NCBI GenBank assembly: GCA_002946415.1 | Contig: NJPS01000076.1 | Coordinates: 1,054,001-1,118,000 of the forward strand | Origin: Rutstroemia sp. NJR-2017a BVV2 | Taxonomy: Eukaryota; Ascomycota; Leotiomycetes; Helotiales; Rutstroemiaceae | DNA: 64,000 nt | Direction: 5' to 3' | In this document: piece by piece, positions 1-12,472 of the stretch | How positions within the stretch are numbered: the stretch's first letter is position 1 | Layout: the number at the start of each line of letters is the position of its first letter | The notes under the pieces: generated by a model | Database searches by the model: none | The model's input: only the letters and a program-made list of their open reading frames with translations | Told to the model about the DNA's origin: nothing | Position numbers and translations under genes: made by a program

Positions 1-3000
1 GAACTCGGAAATGCATCGATTCTTATGAAGTAATGAATTGGAAATTTGAAGTAAACGGGAACCGGTGAAGTGTAAAAACAGGGATCCTGTTTACGTAATT
101 TCAACGCTTGGAGAAAGGATTGTTCTCATTGGACAGAGCAGTGCCCGTGGCAGTGGCAGGCCGAACAAGCTTCCCTCAAACATTTTCCTATCAAGGTAAG
201 TTAATCAATTTATCTTTGCCAGGGTAGAACTTGATAGCTGTTTAGCCTTCTCTACGAAATACCTCACAGTTCTTTACGAAGTACGAGTTTGGTCAATTCT
301 GGTCGCAAAGTGACCGGAATGGTACTAGCCAAAGCTATCATCAACCAGACCGGGATATCGGTGAGGCCATTTATGATCACGCGATTGTTTGACACTGTGA
401 TGCCCTTTCTCTCCTGTCTTTCCCGCTCGAAGCCGACTCGGGTACCCGATAGAAAAGAGGTGAAGAGGCGAAGATGGAAAAGATGGAAAAGATTGAAAGC
501 AACAACCATATCAGCCTCAACTGGTCAGCCAAGACGGAAGATATGCTGTAGCCGGGTTGTGCCATGATCCTACCGGTTATCACGACGGAGCGCACGCTCG
601 CTCGACGAATCATCATGGAACGAGGAACGATCAACTTGAGGTTCTGAGGACTCGCCTTCCTAGTAGATAGACGCTACTCTGTGTTCCAACCTCAATGTGG
701 AACTCGGCTTTTGAAGAGGATGCGAATACAAGCACGTTCTCAAGCTCTTGGCATAGCTTCTTTGTGCCCTTCTTTGTGCCCTGCCCTTTTGACATCGTGG
801 ACATCCGGATGTCGCATGGAAATCCCAGTCCCCACGGAGAATTACTTGATGCCCCCCCATTGTTGTCCAAATCATGTCGCCATACATCTAGACTGATAGG
901 TTTTCCACAGCTTGACCACACTGTGGCACCACCGAGAGACTAAGGAGAAGGCACATGGATACGTTAACATCATATGACTTGTTAGTTACTTGTCGTGCTT
1001 CGTGCTTGTGTGAAATGATCGAGAAAAACTGGGACAACCGGCAATTAAACATTCGATCTATTGGTTAGATTCTTCCAAAACGCTTCCATACTTTGTACTT
1101 TGACACAACGAACGGTTTTGTGGATATTTTCAACACCGACTAGCCACCTAAGGTAGATACTATTACCCAATCCCTCAAACCATCTCATTTGTATTTGCTA
1201 ATTAGTCTGAATAGAGAATCTCTTTTTAATGCAGCGGCATTTTTTTCCCTGCTACGCCCTGTTGATATAAAAATAAACAATTTCATGGCTACCTGCATAC
1301 TGGGCGTGGGAGCGATTATGTCTCCAGTTTTGCCCTTACCTGGCAGAATTATATCATTCTGGATGACACCTCAGGTAGATCATTTCTTAGTTTTCCCTAT
1401 CATTGTCCACCAGATTCATCCAACTACCGCACTCCGTAGCTGCTCCGTACCTGCTCCGTAGCCATCAGGGTTCTGGGTGTGAGGACAAACCGCATGCACA
1501 CAACTCTAAGTAAGCAACAGACGACGGAGCGAGGGGGAAGGTCAGGAGAGATGATATCTGCGGAGATTGATAAGCTGTGTAAGAGATATCTCGCCAGGTA
1601 CAAATTAGGATGAACTGGCGAGTTGTGAGTTATTAGTTGTTGTGCAATGCTGTACTTACGAACGTGCACGTGGTTCGAGTCATGAAGGGCAGTGAAAACA
1701 GCCAACCAAGCCAACCTTAAGAAATCCGCGCTCTTCTGATTTGCGAACATAGATAGGCAGATTGATTGATGAGTGATGATTGATTGATACCCTGATACGG
1801 TAGATTGCCAGATTTGACGAGATTTCCATAACCTTACTGTAACCTTGCCGTTACCGTCCTCGTCCGTTTTCCCTGTCTAGTATCTTCTTTTGAATTCCTC
1901 ACCGAAAATTGACGTTTTCCTGCTTTCTTCTTTCTTCTTTTCTTCTTCTTCCTTTCAACTGCTGCTAGAGAATCGATTCTGCCCATCTGCTTGCCTCGTC
2001 TAAGCCATCGAAACATCCGTTGCGCTCCGATATAACACGATATAACACGCGTTGCTCCAAGACTACCAAATACTTGCCTCCTGTTAGGTAACAGCGTCAT
2101 TCCTGCGCATACAGTAATCTAGCTGTACAACCGCACAACCCACGACCGACAGACACTTCTTTACCTTTTCCCTTCCATCCCTTTTCCCACCCAACTCCAC
2201 CCGGGGCCCTCGCACAGCAGGTCTCGACCAGCACAAAGAAATCCCTCGAAAAGCTTTTCCCTCCCCCCCCCTCGCTTCCTCCCCTCATTCCTCTCCTCTT
2301 TCGTGCCTTCCTCGGCCATTGGATATCGAAAGACTCAGCAACAAAATTTTCTTTCCTCCAAAGGTCTCCACCTCTCCACTTCCTTCTAAAGCTACTCGAA
2401 AAATCTGCAAGGGAGAAACACATCCCAACTTCCCCGTTATTTGGAGCTCTTAGTACGAAAAGGTACGAAAAGGTACGAAAAGGCAAGACAAACTCACCGC
2501 CCTAAAACAAATCGGAATTCCTAGAAATTACCCGATTGGGCCAAGTTATCACCTACGATACGATATCTGGTTTCTGATCCCTTCTTTGATAAGGAAGTTT
2601 GTCGCTTCTTTCACCGCACCGGCTGTCCGTCCTTTACTTCGGCTTGTACACAAGTAGTCGTGGGGATCGAGGAGTCGAGGAGCTTGATTGCCGGATTGGA
2701 TTAGGCTGGTTTGCGGATTCGACGAGTTGAGCCTTTCAGAACCCGTGCATTCGAGGATTCGAGGAGGGATCTCGAACACTGCGCAATTCGTCTTGGCATT
2801 AGTGATCGACGGACTTATTGGTGCTTACCGTCCTGCCGTCTCCATACGGTATCTCCACGTTTTTCTCGGATCGCATGCGAGGGGTCCTCTGACGCTCTTT
2901 AAATACATGAGAGATTTCCTGCATCGCGAGCTCTTCCAAGATAATTGACCCTTTCCTTGCAAAGCATACACACCCTTGCACTGCTTTTCGGATCAGATAA

Positions 3001-3276
3001 GCCTTCTCAACAATCAACCCCTCCGGGTGCACAATAATCGGCTATTTTGATCCTAACCGACGCCGACGCCGACGCCGACGCCGACGACGACTTTATCCAA
3101 TGCCATCAGCAACACCGAGGTCTAACCTCGTCATTAGACCACGACCAACAGAAACAAATTCTTCAAAAAGTCTCAAGCACGCACCGTGCACGTCATACCC
3201 AGAAAGTTCGCCTCTGGACAATTTTGCGACAATCTACAATTCTTCAAGTTACTCAGAGCGACCTACTAAACGCGCC
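1..3276. other. Gene-free region and long leader of nmrA
   Basis: I recognise no gene in this stretch. Open frames are short, overlap on both strands and lack domain motifs. From about 1830 to 3270 the + strand is rich in C and T, as is common in fungal promoters and leaders ahead of regulatory genes. Two small repeats stand out: a 10-bp unit (ggtacgaaaa) in three tandem copies near 2451-2482, and a CCGACG hexamer run near 3057-3090, about 190 bases before the nmrA start. The leader holds short upstream open frames, so translational control is possible but not shown. Confidence 0.5.
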
Positions 3277-4497
3277 ATGAGTACACCATCTAAGACAATT
3301 GCTGTTGTCAATTCCTCTGGACGGCAAGCCGCCTCATTTATCCGAGTCGCCAGTGCAGTAGGATACCAGGTGCGAGCTCAGTTGCGAAATTTGGATGGAA
3401 TCGTTGCCAGCGAAATATCTTCTTTGCCTAATGTCACCGTCTTAGTCGGCGATCTGTACATTTCACCCCCTACAAGGTCATCACCGACGCTCGATCCGCC
3501 TACAACCAAATTGAATGAGCCTCTCATCCGAGATCTATTTCGTGGTGCACAACTAGCGTTCATCAATACCACTTTCTGGGGCGATGAATACGCCATTGGG
3601 TGTGCTTTGGCCGATGCTGCTGCTGCTGTCGGAGTAGAGCATTACATTTACTCTTCTATGCCTGATTATTCCGCCCAATCTCCTTCATGGCCTTCCCTTC
3701 CCCTATGGTCAGCCAAATACGCGGTCGAAAAGTATATCCAATCAAAATTACCGTCACTCAGAACCACCTTCCTCTACACCGGCATCTACAATAATAATTT
3801 TACTTCTCTTCCATATCCGCTTTTCTGTATGGCTCTGCAACCTGATGGCTCCTTCGAGTGGCAAGCTCCCTTCCATCCCGATGTTCCTTTACCTTGGTTA
3901 GATGCCGAACATGACGTTGGACCTGCAGTTCTTCAACTGATCAAGGATGGCCCCCCGCTGCTTTCATCACCTGCGCGACGCATTCCTCTCGCTTTTGAGC
4001 TCCTCTCTCCGAGGCAAGCTTGCGCTGCTTTCGCCCGTGGAGTAGGACGGCCGGTACGATATAAGCAAAACCCCAAGATCGAAATCAAAGTCAAGATCCC
4101 CAGAGGCTATAAAGACCAGTTGGTCGCATTGGAGAAAGTGTATGCCCTTGGTGGACCAGATGGCAGAAGGCAGCCGCCCTACTTTGGAGAACACGAATTG
4201 GAAAGGAAGGTACCCGACGAAGCATTGAAGCTGTGGGAAGGCTACAGAGGACTGGAGGAATATGCTAGAGAAGTCTTCCCACTGGAAGAAGCAGCAAATG
4301 GTCTGACCTGGATGATGGAAGAGAATGAGCCAGAAAGTGAACACTTAAATGGCGGTATCAGCAGTCCGGTCGAGAATGGCACCAACCAAGAAGACGACAA
4401 TGATGATGACGATGACGACGGCTTGACTATTGGCGGTGGTCCCGGCACCCCTGGAGAAAGTACGCCTGCGAGAAGGGAAGAGACATGGCTTGCTTGA
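3277..4497 (+). CDS. nmrA: NmrA-type nitrogen metabolite repression regulator
   Basis: A 406-residue single-exon protein of the NmrA family. These are NAD(P)-binding, catalytically inactive relatives of short-chain dehydrogenases that bind GATA factors (AreA/NIT2) and damp their activity when preferred nitrogen is plentiful. Visible hallmarks are the N-terminal dinucleotide motif NSSGRQAA near residue 10, then FINTTFWGDE, HYIYSSMPD, YNNNFTSLPYPLF and LPWLDAEHDVGP, all in family order. An acidic Asp/Glu run lies near residues 373-385. The ATG at 3277 was chosen because the family fold begins right after it. An in-frame ATG at 3100 would add 59 residues with no family character. Close resemblance to A. 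nidulans NmrA and N. crassa NMR1 is recalled from knowledge of the family, not computed. Confidence 0.93.
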   Translation: MSTPSKTIAVVNSSGRQAASFIRVASAVGYQVRAQLRNLDGIVASEISSLPNVTVLVGDLYISPPTRSSPTLDPPTTKLNEPLIRDLFRGAQLAFINTTFWGDEYAIGCALADAAAAVGVEHYIYSSMPDYSAQSPSWPSLPLWSAKYAVEKYIQSKLPSLRTTFLYTGIYNNNFTSLPYPLFCMALQPDGSFEWQAPFHPDVPLPWLDAEHDVGPAVLQLIKDGPPLLSSPARRIPLAFELLSPRQACAAFARGVGRPVRYKQNPKIEIKVKIPRGYKDQLVALEKVYALGGPDGRRQPPYFGEHELERKVPDEALKLWEGYRGLEEYAREVFPLEEAANGLTWMMEENEPESEHLNGGISSPVENGTNQEDDNDDDDDDGLTIGGGPGTPGESTPARREETWLA

Positions 4498-7152
4498 TTG
4501 CGCCATAATCTTTTCGACTCATATTAGCTTCTGTTCTATCACGGATACCCAATTTTCTCTACAGATCTTTATTACGACTTCACGAAACCCACGGCACGGA
4601 AAAGCACGCACATTTACGAAATGAATGAATTGATTTTAGCAGAACACGAAGCTCATCGACGTCATAATACAAAACGGTGCAGCAAGCTGGCGAGAGGTTT
4701 CCGCACCTACAAACACGAAAGTTTTCGAAAAATAAGCGACGAATATCTGGCGCATTAGCATGAGGATTGGTGGCATAGCATTGGCGGCGGTGTTAATAAT
4801 CGGTCTTCTTCTTGAGGGATGAGGAGTTCTGTTTTTTTTCTGATGGGGATGGGAATGGGTTTGGAGGTTGTGCATATTCGAACTACAAAAATTCATGGCT
4901 TCAAAGCTTTTTATAATATCCTTGGAGTTGGGAGCTTTCATGGACACTCCTATCTTACATGTGTGCTGGATTTTGGGAGAAGAAGATGAAGAAGATAAGA
5001 TAAGAAATGGCTGTGGTCAGCTGTGTGGTCTAGACAAAAGATGCTGTAATGGAAAAATCTTTACTCAGTATGCTATTTTGATGTCTGTTGTGATGTACTT
5101 GTTTGCTGGCTAGTTAAGGTTCATCTCAGCGTCTTATTTTGGGTGAAGATATAACCTCCGCATTCGACTACACATCTCCCTTTCTAATATTCCAGTCCCT
5201 CGGTATCCCTCTACAACAGTAGCTACTCATCTATCTACCTCTCCACCCAGCCCATTGCAGGTTCCACCTCTAGCTTTTCTCCTCCTCCCCACTCTCGGCG
5301 ACCCTCCAAGGCACAAGCAGAATTCACCCAAAAAAAAAAAAAAACTAAATCAAACCCACCCACTACGCCCACACTACTGTAAACGCGCTCCTTCGTCCCA
5401 TCTCCCTACGTTAAAAAACCTCACCACACCACATGACGACCAACGAGCCCCGTCCTGATATCTATCTATCTATCTATCTATCCATCTTTCACATCAGATG
5501 ATCCCACACAAATTTAATTCCCCTATCGCATCAAGCTAGTGGCCCCCATACAGTAGCTACTGTAACATGGACCCTTCCCCTCATTTCCCCTCTCTGTATG
5601 TGGTATCGTGCTGTATTCCTGGGGAAATAGCTACTGTAACTCCTAATTAGTGTCACACAGTAGTGACTTATTTATTACCGCTATCATACAGCAATACAGC
5701 CAACAAGCAAGCGATCTATTCTCCCCGATTCCCATCCCCACCTTGCGCTACTGTAGCGAGCTTGCCTACCTGTATTTCCTCATGCGTCTGCTCCACCTTA
5801 GCCTGTCGTATCGCAGCGTTCGGGATCGTCTCCACACTCCCCTTCCCCGTGCCACGGTACGGCGTTCAAGCGCAGACTGGACACGCCGAGAACGCGGGGT
5901 TGGGTTTCCGCTCCCTTATCTTTTGCTTATTGTACGAATAACATCCTGGGCTAAGTTAACTACTGTACAGTAGTGCTTTGGTTTGGCTTGGTTTGGTGTG
6001 GTGTGGTGTGTCTTGGGTTTGATTTGGCTTGGGTGGGGAGGGCTTTTGTATGTGTTACCTTGAAGGCTTGAACTAACTACAAGTGGGCTTAACTACTGTA
6101 CCCATCAAGGTGCTTTTGTCTTGTCTTGTTTCTGAAGGAAAGACGAGTTGCCATGAGGTATTAGACACAAAGTCGGTCGGGCCTCGGTAGAGGCTAGTGG
6201 TTTGGACGGAATGCAGTTAGATGGGTTGCGATAATGAGCGGAGATTGTGAATTGAGTTCGATGGTTGTTTGGTTTTGCAAGAGAAGTTGAAGCGGCACTG
6301 ACGTCATTTAGAGCTGGAATTGGAAGTGGTGAAGATATACTTACTCAATACTCAGTTTGACTCGCATGTGTGATTTCGAACATCCATATAGGTTAGAAAA
6401 TTACAGGTATAAGTTCAGATGTAAACCTGCGATACTGAAGAGAGCTCCTCATCATCAAGCAGTGACAAGCACGTTAACATAATATATCCACCCTCCTACC
6501 GAGACCGCAGTCCCGCGAGATCAAACCTCCTTTCCCTCAAAGGCTTAAACCAACAACCACCAACTCAAACCCAATTCCCCTCCGCCGCAATTCCCCTCAC
6601 CTCACATCCCAACTCTGCTCTCTAGTTCCGTATACCACAGGCAAATTCCGGTCCCCTGCTCACCGCACCCCGATTCACTCGAGTCATGGCGTCACTCACT
6701 GCTGTCCCTCACAACTGCGCAGCAGCGCCTCTTCTCTGAATCCGCATGTCCTGTCCACCGCTTCTCGATAGCATGTTTTCGGTATTCACCGCTTCTTCTA
6801 TTCCCAAGACTCTCACGTAGCTAGAGGTCTGTTTATTTATTCATTAACAAGCTATGCTAGGCTTTTTAGATCTGATTGAGATGTCGTCGCTCATGTAGAT
6901 AAACTCACTCGGAAGGAGCTGCGCAAGTTCACTATAAAAACAAGGATACGGCTTTGAGAAAACGTTGTAGAATGTTGTCATATAAATAAAATGAGATGGT
7001 ATAAAGTAGAGCTCCCACAACCTCCCACCGCCCACCGTAAACCAGAGTAGAAACGCCCAACACCTCGCAAAGCCATCTCTCAACAAGTCCCAAACATATC
7101 CCATCTAGAGACCCCTCGCTCAGAATCCTCAAACAATGCCCAATACCAACCC
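4498..7152. other. Gene-free region with simple repeats
   Basis: No convincing gene. The stretch holds simple sequence: an A-run near 5332-5344, a TATC tetranucleotide run near 5459-5482, and TTGG/TGTGG-rich sequence near 5975-6015. Open frames on both strands are low complexity. It includes the 3' side of nmrA and of the convergent FAD monooxygenase. Confidence 0.5.
5459..5482. repeat. TATC tetranucleotide microsatellite
   Basis: About six tandem copies of tatc (one imperfect), in intergenic DNA downstream of nmrA. Seen directly. Confidence 0.85.
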
Positions 7153-8802
7153 CTAAACAAGCAACGAAGCCTTCCACTCCCCCAGCCCTTGCATCGTCCC
7201 AATATACCCAATATACAAATCCGGTCTAATAAGCACATAACCCGGCTGATTCACAAACCCATACCTCTCATGCAAAATGCCTTCATGATCACATAGATCG
7301 CCCTCCTGCCTCCTCATCAAACTGGTAACACGATGAATCCTCAGCCAGTTCTCGTTCTTTTCCGGGAAATCCGTGCCGACCGTCTCCAGCAGTTCTTCCG
7401 AATCCAGTGAATTCTTTCCCAAGCCGGAGAAAAGCACCAAGTGGTGCGTAGGTCCTGTCAAAAGCGAGTAGAGGTTCGTGGAGCCTCCTTTTCCAGGGAG
7501 TTGTAGACTGCCGTCGGGAGCGCGGTCGCCGCCTTGGCGGGGCCCCGGGTACATGGAGGCGGTTTTGACGATGGGGGAGTGTCGGTAGCGGATGCCGAGT
7601 TGGGAGACGAAGCGGTAGCGACGAGCGCGGTTGGCGCCGGATTTGAAAGCGAGGGGCGCGACCCAGGGGAAGATGGTGTTGCGCATGAAGAGGTAGATAG
7701 GGTTGGTTGTGGCCATGAACTCGAAAACTTTGTCAGTGCCTTTGAGGAGGTTGGTGCCGACGCGATGTCTTTCGATGCTGTAGGCGTCGAGGAAGGAATC
7801 AGGCTTCTCGTTGCGGAGGACCATGCCCAGTTTCCAGCCGAGGTTGATGGCGTCTTGAATTCCGGTGTTCATGCCTTGTCCGCCGGCAGGAGAGTGGATG
7901 TGTGCTGCGTCTCCGGCGACGAAGACGCGGTCTTTCCTGTATGCTTCGACGGTACGATGATGGAGCTTAAATCTGGACATCCAGGTTGGAGGCTCTTCGA
8001 TCTTCACCTCTCCTTCTGCTAATCGTGAAAATGCATCGCGGAAGTCTTGTAGTGTAGGCTCATCCTCAATTGGGACTCCTTCCTTTGAAGAAGGCTGACT
8101 CAGAACAAGTCGATATTTTCCATCCATAAGTGGTAAACACATCATGAATTCGTTGCCCATGAGCATGGTCATCCTATCCGTGGCGTAATTCCACTTCATG
8201 CTCACATCTGCGAGTAAGAAGTCCTGTGCATATGCTCCCCCTTCGAACTTGAGACCGGTGGACTTCCGCACTGCAGAGTGTGCACCGTCACATCCAACAA
8301 TGTATTTGCATTGAATCTCTTCTTCCCCAGGCTCTTCGTAGCCATCGTCCCTCACCTTCCTGGTCATAACAGTGACACCCTCACTGTCTTGAACGATACT
8401 GGTAGCCTTCACCCCCCTCTCAAGCTTGCCTCCGTATGCGAGTAATTGCTTTTCTAGAATTGACTCGGTTACATTTTGGCTGATAAAGTATGGCCCATTG
8501 AACTCGGTGTCTAATGCTCCGAAGCCTTCCTTCTTCAGGTCCATCTCGAACGCCTTCTTTTTGTTGACGTATATGCTGATGCCAAGGTTCTGTTTGCAGA
8601 GAGGAAGAATAGTTGATATCACTAAGGGGTGTCGCGACAATAGTTCGACAGAACGGCATTGTAGGATCAAGGCTCTCGAGTGCGGTGCTGGGGTGGGCAG
8701 CGCATCGATGAGGATGAATGGTATATTTTGAACAGATAATTCAAGGGCGAGTGTTAGGCCGGTTGGTCCAGCGCCAACGATAAGGACCGAAGTCGATCGC
8801 AT
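7153..8802 (-). CDS. FAD-dependent monooxygenase, PheA/TfdB (aromatic hydroxylase) type
   Basis: A 549-residue intronless flavoprotein. Three FAD/NAD(P)H motifs of group A aromatic hydroxylases are visible in order: the N-terminal GxGxxG (VLIVGAGPTGLTLALEL, residues 6-22), the DG motif (GCDGAHSAVRKS, near residue 170) and the GD motif (VFVAGDAAHIHSPAGGQGMN, near residue 295). The C-terminal thioredoxin-like region found in phenol hydroxylase relatives appears present but short. Such enzymes hydroxylate phenolic or polyketide rings with NAD(P)H and O2; the substrate cannot be read here. The start ATG sits immediately before the Rossmann strand, with no targeting signal. The nearest genes on the right are an oxidoreductase and an amidohydrolase of decarboxylase type, which would suit aromatic catabolism, but 2.2 kb separates them. 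Confidence 0.88.
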   Translation of the reverse strand: MRSTSVLIVGAGPTGLTLALELSVQNIPFILIDALPTPAPHSRALILQCRSVELLSRHPLVISTILPLCKQNLGISIYVNKKKAFEMDLKKEGFGALDTEFNGPYFISQNVTESILEKQLLAYGGKLERGVKATSIVQDSEGVTVMTRKVRDDGYEEPGEEEIQCKYIVGCDGAHSAVRKSTGLKFEGGAYAQDFLLADVSMKWNYATDRMTMLMGNEFMMCLPLMDGKYRLVLSQPSSKEGVPIEDEPTLQDFRDAFSRLAEGEVKIEEPPTWMSRFKLHHRTVEAYRKDRVFVAGDAAHIHSPAGGQGMNTGIQDAINLGWKLGMVLRNEKPDSFLDAYSIERHRVGTNLLKGTDKVFEFMATTNPIYLFMRNTIFPWVAPLAFKSGANRARRYRFVSQLGIRYRHSPIVKTASMYPGPRQGGDRAPDGSLQLPGKGGSTNLYSLLTGPTHHLVLFSGLGKNSLDSEELLETVGTDFPEKNENWLRIHRVTSLMRRQEGDLCDHEGILHERYGFVNQPGYVLIRPDLYIGYIGTMQGLGEWKASLLV

Positions 8803-11004
8803 GTTGGATGCAATGGAGATATGAGAAGTAGAGAATGTATTGAAGATGGATATAGCCCGCCCACCTTTCGCGATGGTTCTTGTAATTGCAGTTTACGTGA
8901 GAGATAGGAAATGGATGAAGGGAGAATAGGATAATAGATTGTGGATGGAAGAACGACATGACGGCCTACCTCTGGTTAAATATAACACAAACTCGCATAC
9001 TCGCACATTCAGGATTATACTTCCATGGTAGTTCCATGCAAACTCTTGCATGCAAGCCTCTAAAGTTAGATCGATACAAGCAGTCGGGGCTTATTGACGC
9101 CGTCTGTGTGCTACAGTGAGAGCAGGACAAACGACAAACGAGTGATCTGGAACAGCCATGATTGAAGGGACGTCTGGATTAGATTGAAATTGACCAATGG
9201 GAGAGTGTGATTCTGCCGTGTCTTACTGAATCGTTCGTCGTTCGTCGTTCGTCGTTCCGATGGATTCCAGTCGTGAAGGAGCTTGGACTTTCGTGAAAAT
9301 CATCGGAGAACTTAAGTTTACCGACCGTTGGTTGGTGCGTGGTTGGCCTTTGGTGGCTGCTGATTCGAGGTTCGTGGTGCGGATCGGTGATGCGAGGCTT
9401 GTTTCTGCCGACATGCAAAAGACTGCCTGTCACGCTCCATGCGATTGGTTTGCGCACAGGATCTGTAGAAATGGCTGTACGAAGTAGTACTATCGGGCTT
9501 TCACTTTCTTTGGAAATGTACGAAGTCCGCACGGTTGCGACTCTGTTCAATGCATTGATCCACAGATATTAACATCATGTGCGATAAATGCTTTAAGAGT
9601 CGGATAACGAACGCCCGGGGACACCATCTTTGTTAATGAAGTGGTCCTTTCTAATTAATTGCATGGAGGGACAAGATCCTGCGGTCTGGGTCTGCAGTAG
9701 ATTCTCCTCGTGTGCGGCACGGAATATCGGGGCGAGTAGCTTCACTCCCAGCATGTGCTGTGAGCAAACATATGGAAATCGGTAGTTTCCATTCTACTCC
9801 TATCAATGACGGCCTCACAGGCTCAAGCTAGAATTTGGCTCTTCTCCAGTCTCTCGCTCCATGTACAGCTGACGCAACCAAGATGACCAAAACAACTTTC
9901 GAGGCGTGAGCAACTGCTTCTATACACAAATAGGATCCGTCTCTCAATGGCGGACTGATAATACACCTCTATAAACGACTGGTTCGCAACGATGAGAACT
10001 ATGCACTGAGATGGCTGAGATGTTACTGGGGGCCTTTCGATGACAAGATGTGCCTGGCTATTACACGCCAGTCCTGGATGCTCCAGACACCTACGAATTC
10101 TTCCTAGCAAACATCTCTTCGCGAATGCCTTCGCCTTCTGCCAGTCAAATCACCAATAGACCTGTACCTCGGATATTCCTTCTTCACGGTTGGCCGTCAA
10201 GTAACGGCTATCACCAACACTTCAATGGATTTCTGGAGTGAATCAAGCGCGAAAAGCTGTCTAGAGCTGACCGTCGTATCAACGAATCGCGATACATCTT
10301 GCAGATCTCCCGTGAACGCAACAGAAGCGCATGCAGCCGCCCATCATGATGCTAGCCTGCGCTCTCTATAAATTGCAACTATCCACTCGCTCCCCTCGAC
10401 GGGAAGCTTAAGGGAGGGAGGGGCATTAGGACGCACGAGAGTATCATTGGTGAAACCGTGCAATATCTCAGGACAAACTCAAACATCAGCATGATATTGG
10501 CAGAGTATGGGCTTGAAATTCTGCTTGAGGGAGTGGTGTGATTTGTCTAGAAGAAGTAAACGGTAACCGGCGTTTTCATGTTAAGCGTAGGAAGCACTTT
10601 TGCGCGCAATCAGCGGAGTTTCCAAATCGGACCAGTTTCTAAGCTATCTGTTCAGCAATGGTATGTAGTTCACTCATCGTATAGTACTTATGATTAAAAG
10701 TCGTATGCAGGTATAAAGACCTGCAAAACTGTCGAAGCAAACAAGAGTCGCATGCCGGAGTGAGTAATCCCACACGGAGGCGGAGATACCATATTAGGAG
10801 TGCCCCGCGATACGGTGACCTACACACCTATTCAGACACCAGAACCCCGCTAGCCGCCCCGCCCCTCGTTTATGTCACAGGCATAACTCATCATATTTAC
10901 AAAATTAAAACTTGGAATAATTCTGTCTTCTTCAACTTATTTAACCTCTTGGTTTGTCTCTCCTGAACGATTTTGAAAATCTAATACGGCTCACCGATTT
11001 CAGA
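8803..11004. other. Gene-free region
   Basis: No gene recognised. A 7-bp repeat (gtcgttc, about four copies) lies near 9233-9258. A short frame at 10050-10241 holds an FLLHGWPSS string like the oxyanion region of alpha/beta hydrolases, but has no ATG, catalytic Ser or His, so I do not call a gene. Confidence 0.4.
9233..9258. repeat. Short tandem repeat, 7-bp unit
   Basis: About four near-perfect copies of a 7-bp unit (gttcgtc in its phase), intergenic. Seen directly. Confidence 0.75.
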
Positions 11005-12225
11005 ATGGCAAGCAAGAAATACAACGTCGGGGTCATTGGCTATGGGTATGTACTCTGGCACAAGCGATCTTCCTGGAGCATAAACTAACATTTGTTTCCT
11101 ATGTAGCATGTCCGCCAAGGTCTTTCACCTCCCCCTCATCGCGGTAACACCTACGTTTACCCTTCATTCGATCGTTCAGCGTACTCCCAAACCAGACGAT
11201 GATGCCTCAAAGGATCACCCAGAAGCAAAAATCTACAACTCCGCAGATGCTATGTTCAAAGACCCAGCAATTGATATTATCATTATCACAACAACACCGG
11301 AGACACATTTTCCATTCACAAAATCTGCTCTACAAGCTGGAAAGCACGTCTTGGTAGAGAAACCATTCGTACCTACATCTGCCGAAGCTTCGGAGCTCAT
11401 CTCCATTTCGAAAGAGACTGGAAAGCTCATCTGCGTATACCAGAACCGAAGATGGGACTCAGACTTCCTGACGGTCAAGAAATTGATTGGAGAAGGCACT
11501 CTTGGGAGGATAGTAGAGTACGAAACACACTTTGATCGATACAAGGCAGAGAGACCGCCAACCTGGAAGGGATCCTTAACAATGGATCAGGCTGGCGGAG
11601 TTGTGTATGATCTCGGAACACATGTGATAGATCAGGCTTATTGTTTATTCGGCATGCCGAAAACAGCCACAGCCATATTTGCAAATCAGCGAGCAGACGG
11701 CGCTGCAGAGCCAGACAGCATGACCGTTTTACTGGGATACGGAGACAAAGGGCCATTAGTGACAGCTAAAGCTGGCGTAAGCATTCTCCAATCATTCTTC
11801 TGGCCGCCTGAAAACACTCTCGAAGTTATATACTAACGGAACTATTTTGCCAGGTAATGTGTATCGAGGAAGAGCAGTTGAGATACTGGGTTCGCGGTTC
11901 CCAAGGTAGCTTTAAGAAATACCACTTGGATGTCCAAGAAGATCAATTGAAAGCCGGCCTCAAACCAGGTGATGATGGATTTGGTGTGGAGTCAGCCGAC
12001 AGATCAGGGAAGTTGGTAGTACTAGAAGCAGGTAAACCAAAGGGCAGCGTTTTGGAGAACGTGAAGCCGGAGACGTATGCTACTTTGTACAACGGCTTTG
12101 CGAGTGCAATTGCCAATGGTGGAGAAGAGGCTGTGCCTGTTAAAGCAAGCGAAGCCAGAGATGTTCTGAAAATCATCGAGGCAGCAAGAGAAAGTGCCAA
12201 GAGTGGGAGGACTGTAGAGCTCTAA
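11005..12225 (+). CDS. Gfo/Idh/MocA family NAD(P)-dependent oxidoreductase
   Basis: Three exons: 11005-11045, 11107-11776 and 11854-12225, giving 360 residues. The first exon is only 41 nt and carries MASKKYNVGVIGYG, the Rossmann GxGxx(G) strand, which continues as MSAKVFH across the intron. The family signature VLVEKPF follows near residue 95, with the catalytic-type Lys in the EKP motif. Further on come GGVVYDLGTHVIDQA and a C-terminal GSFKKYHLDVQE strand typical of the substrate-binding domain. The second intron has a canonical tactaac branch point. Members oxidise or reduce sugars and cyclitols using NAD(P); the substrate is not evident. The gene is co-oriented with the amidohydrolase about 250 bp downstream. 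Confidence 0.9.
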
Positions 12226-12472
12226 GCAGTATATACGAGTGCTGAGATTTCCCTCTTCATCATACATCGAGACTTTCGCTGTGACTGAAGACGGTTAGTG
12301 CCAAATATTCAGATGCTCATCCGTGATTGTCCGAGCTGCAAAGTAGCCAGTCTCTAGAAGTACTTAAAGACATGACTGCCCCATATGGTATTACTCGGGG
12401 TTGTGCGGTCATAACAGAACTTAACAGCTAAATCCGAGGAACCCTGAAACTAGTGGATACGTCATCCCTGCT

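Noticed and set aside
7534..8022. 162-codon frame on + inside the FAD monooxygenase
   Set aside because: Antisense shadow of a well-supported gene on the other strand.
10050..10241. Frame with FLLHGWPSS resembling an alpha/beta hydrolase
   Set aside because: Starts at GTG, only 63 codons, no catalytic Ser or His nearby; chance match is likely.
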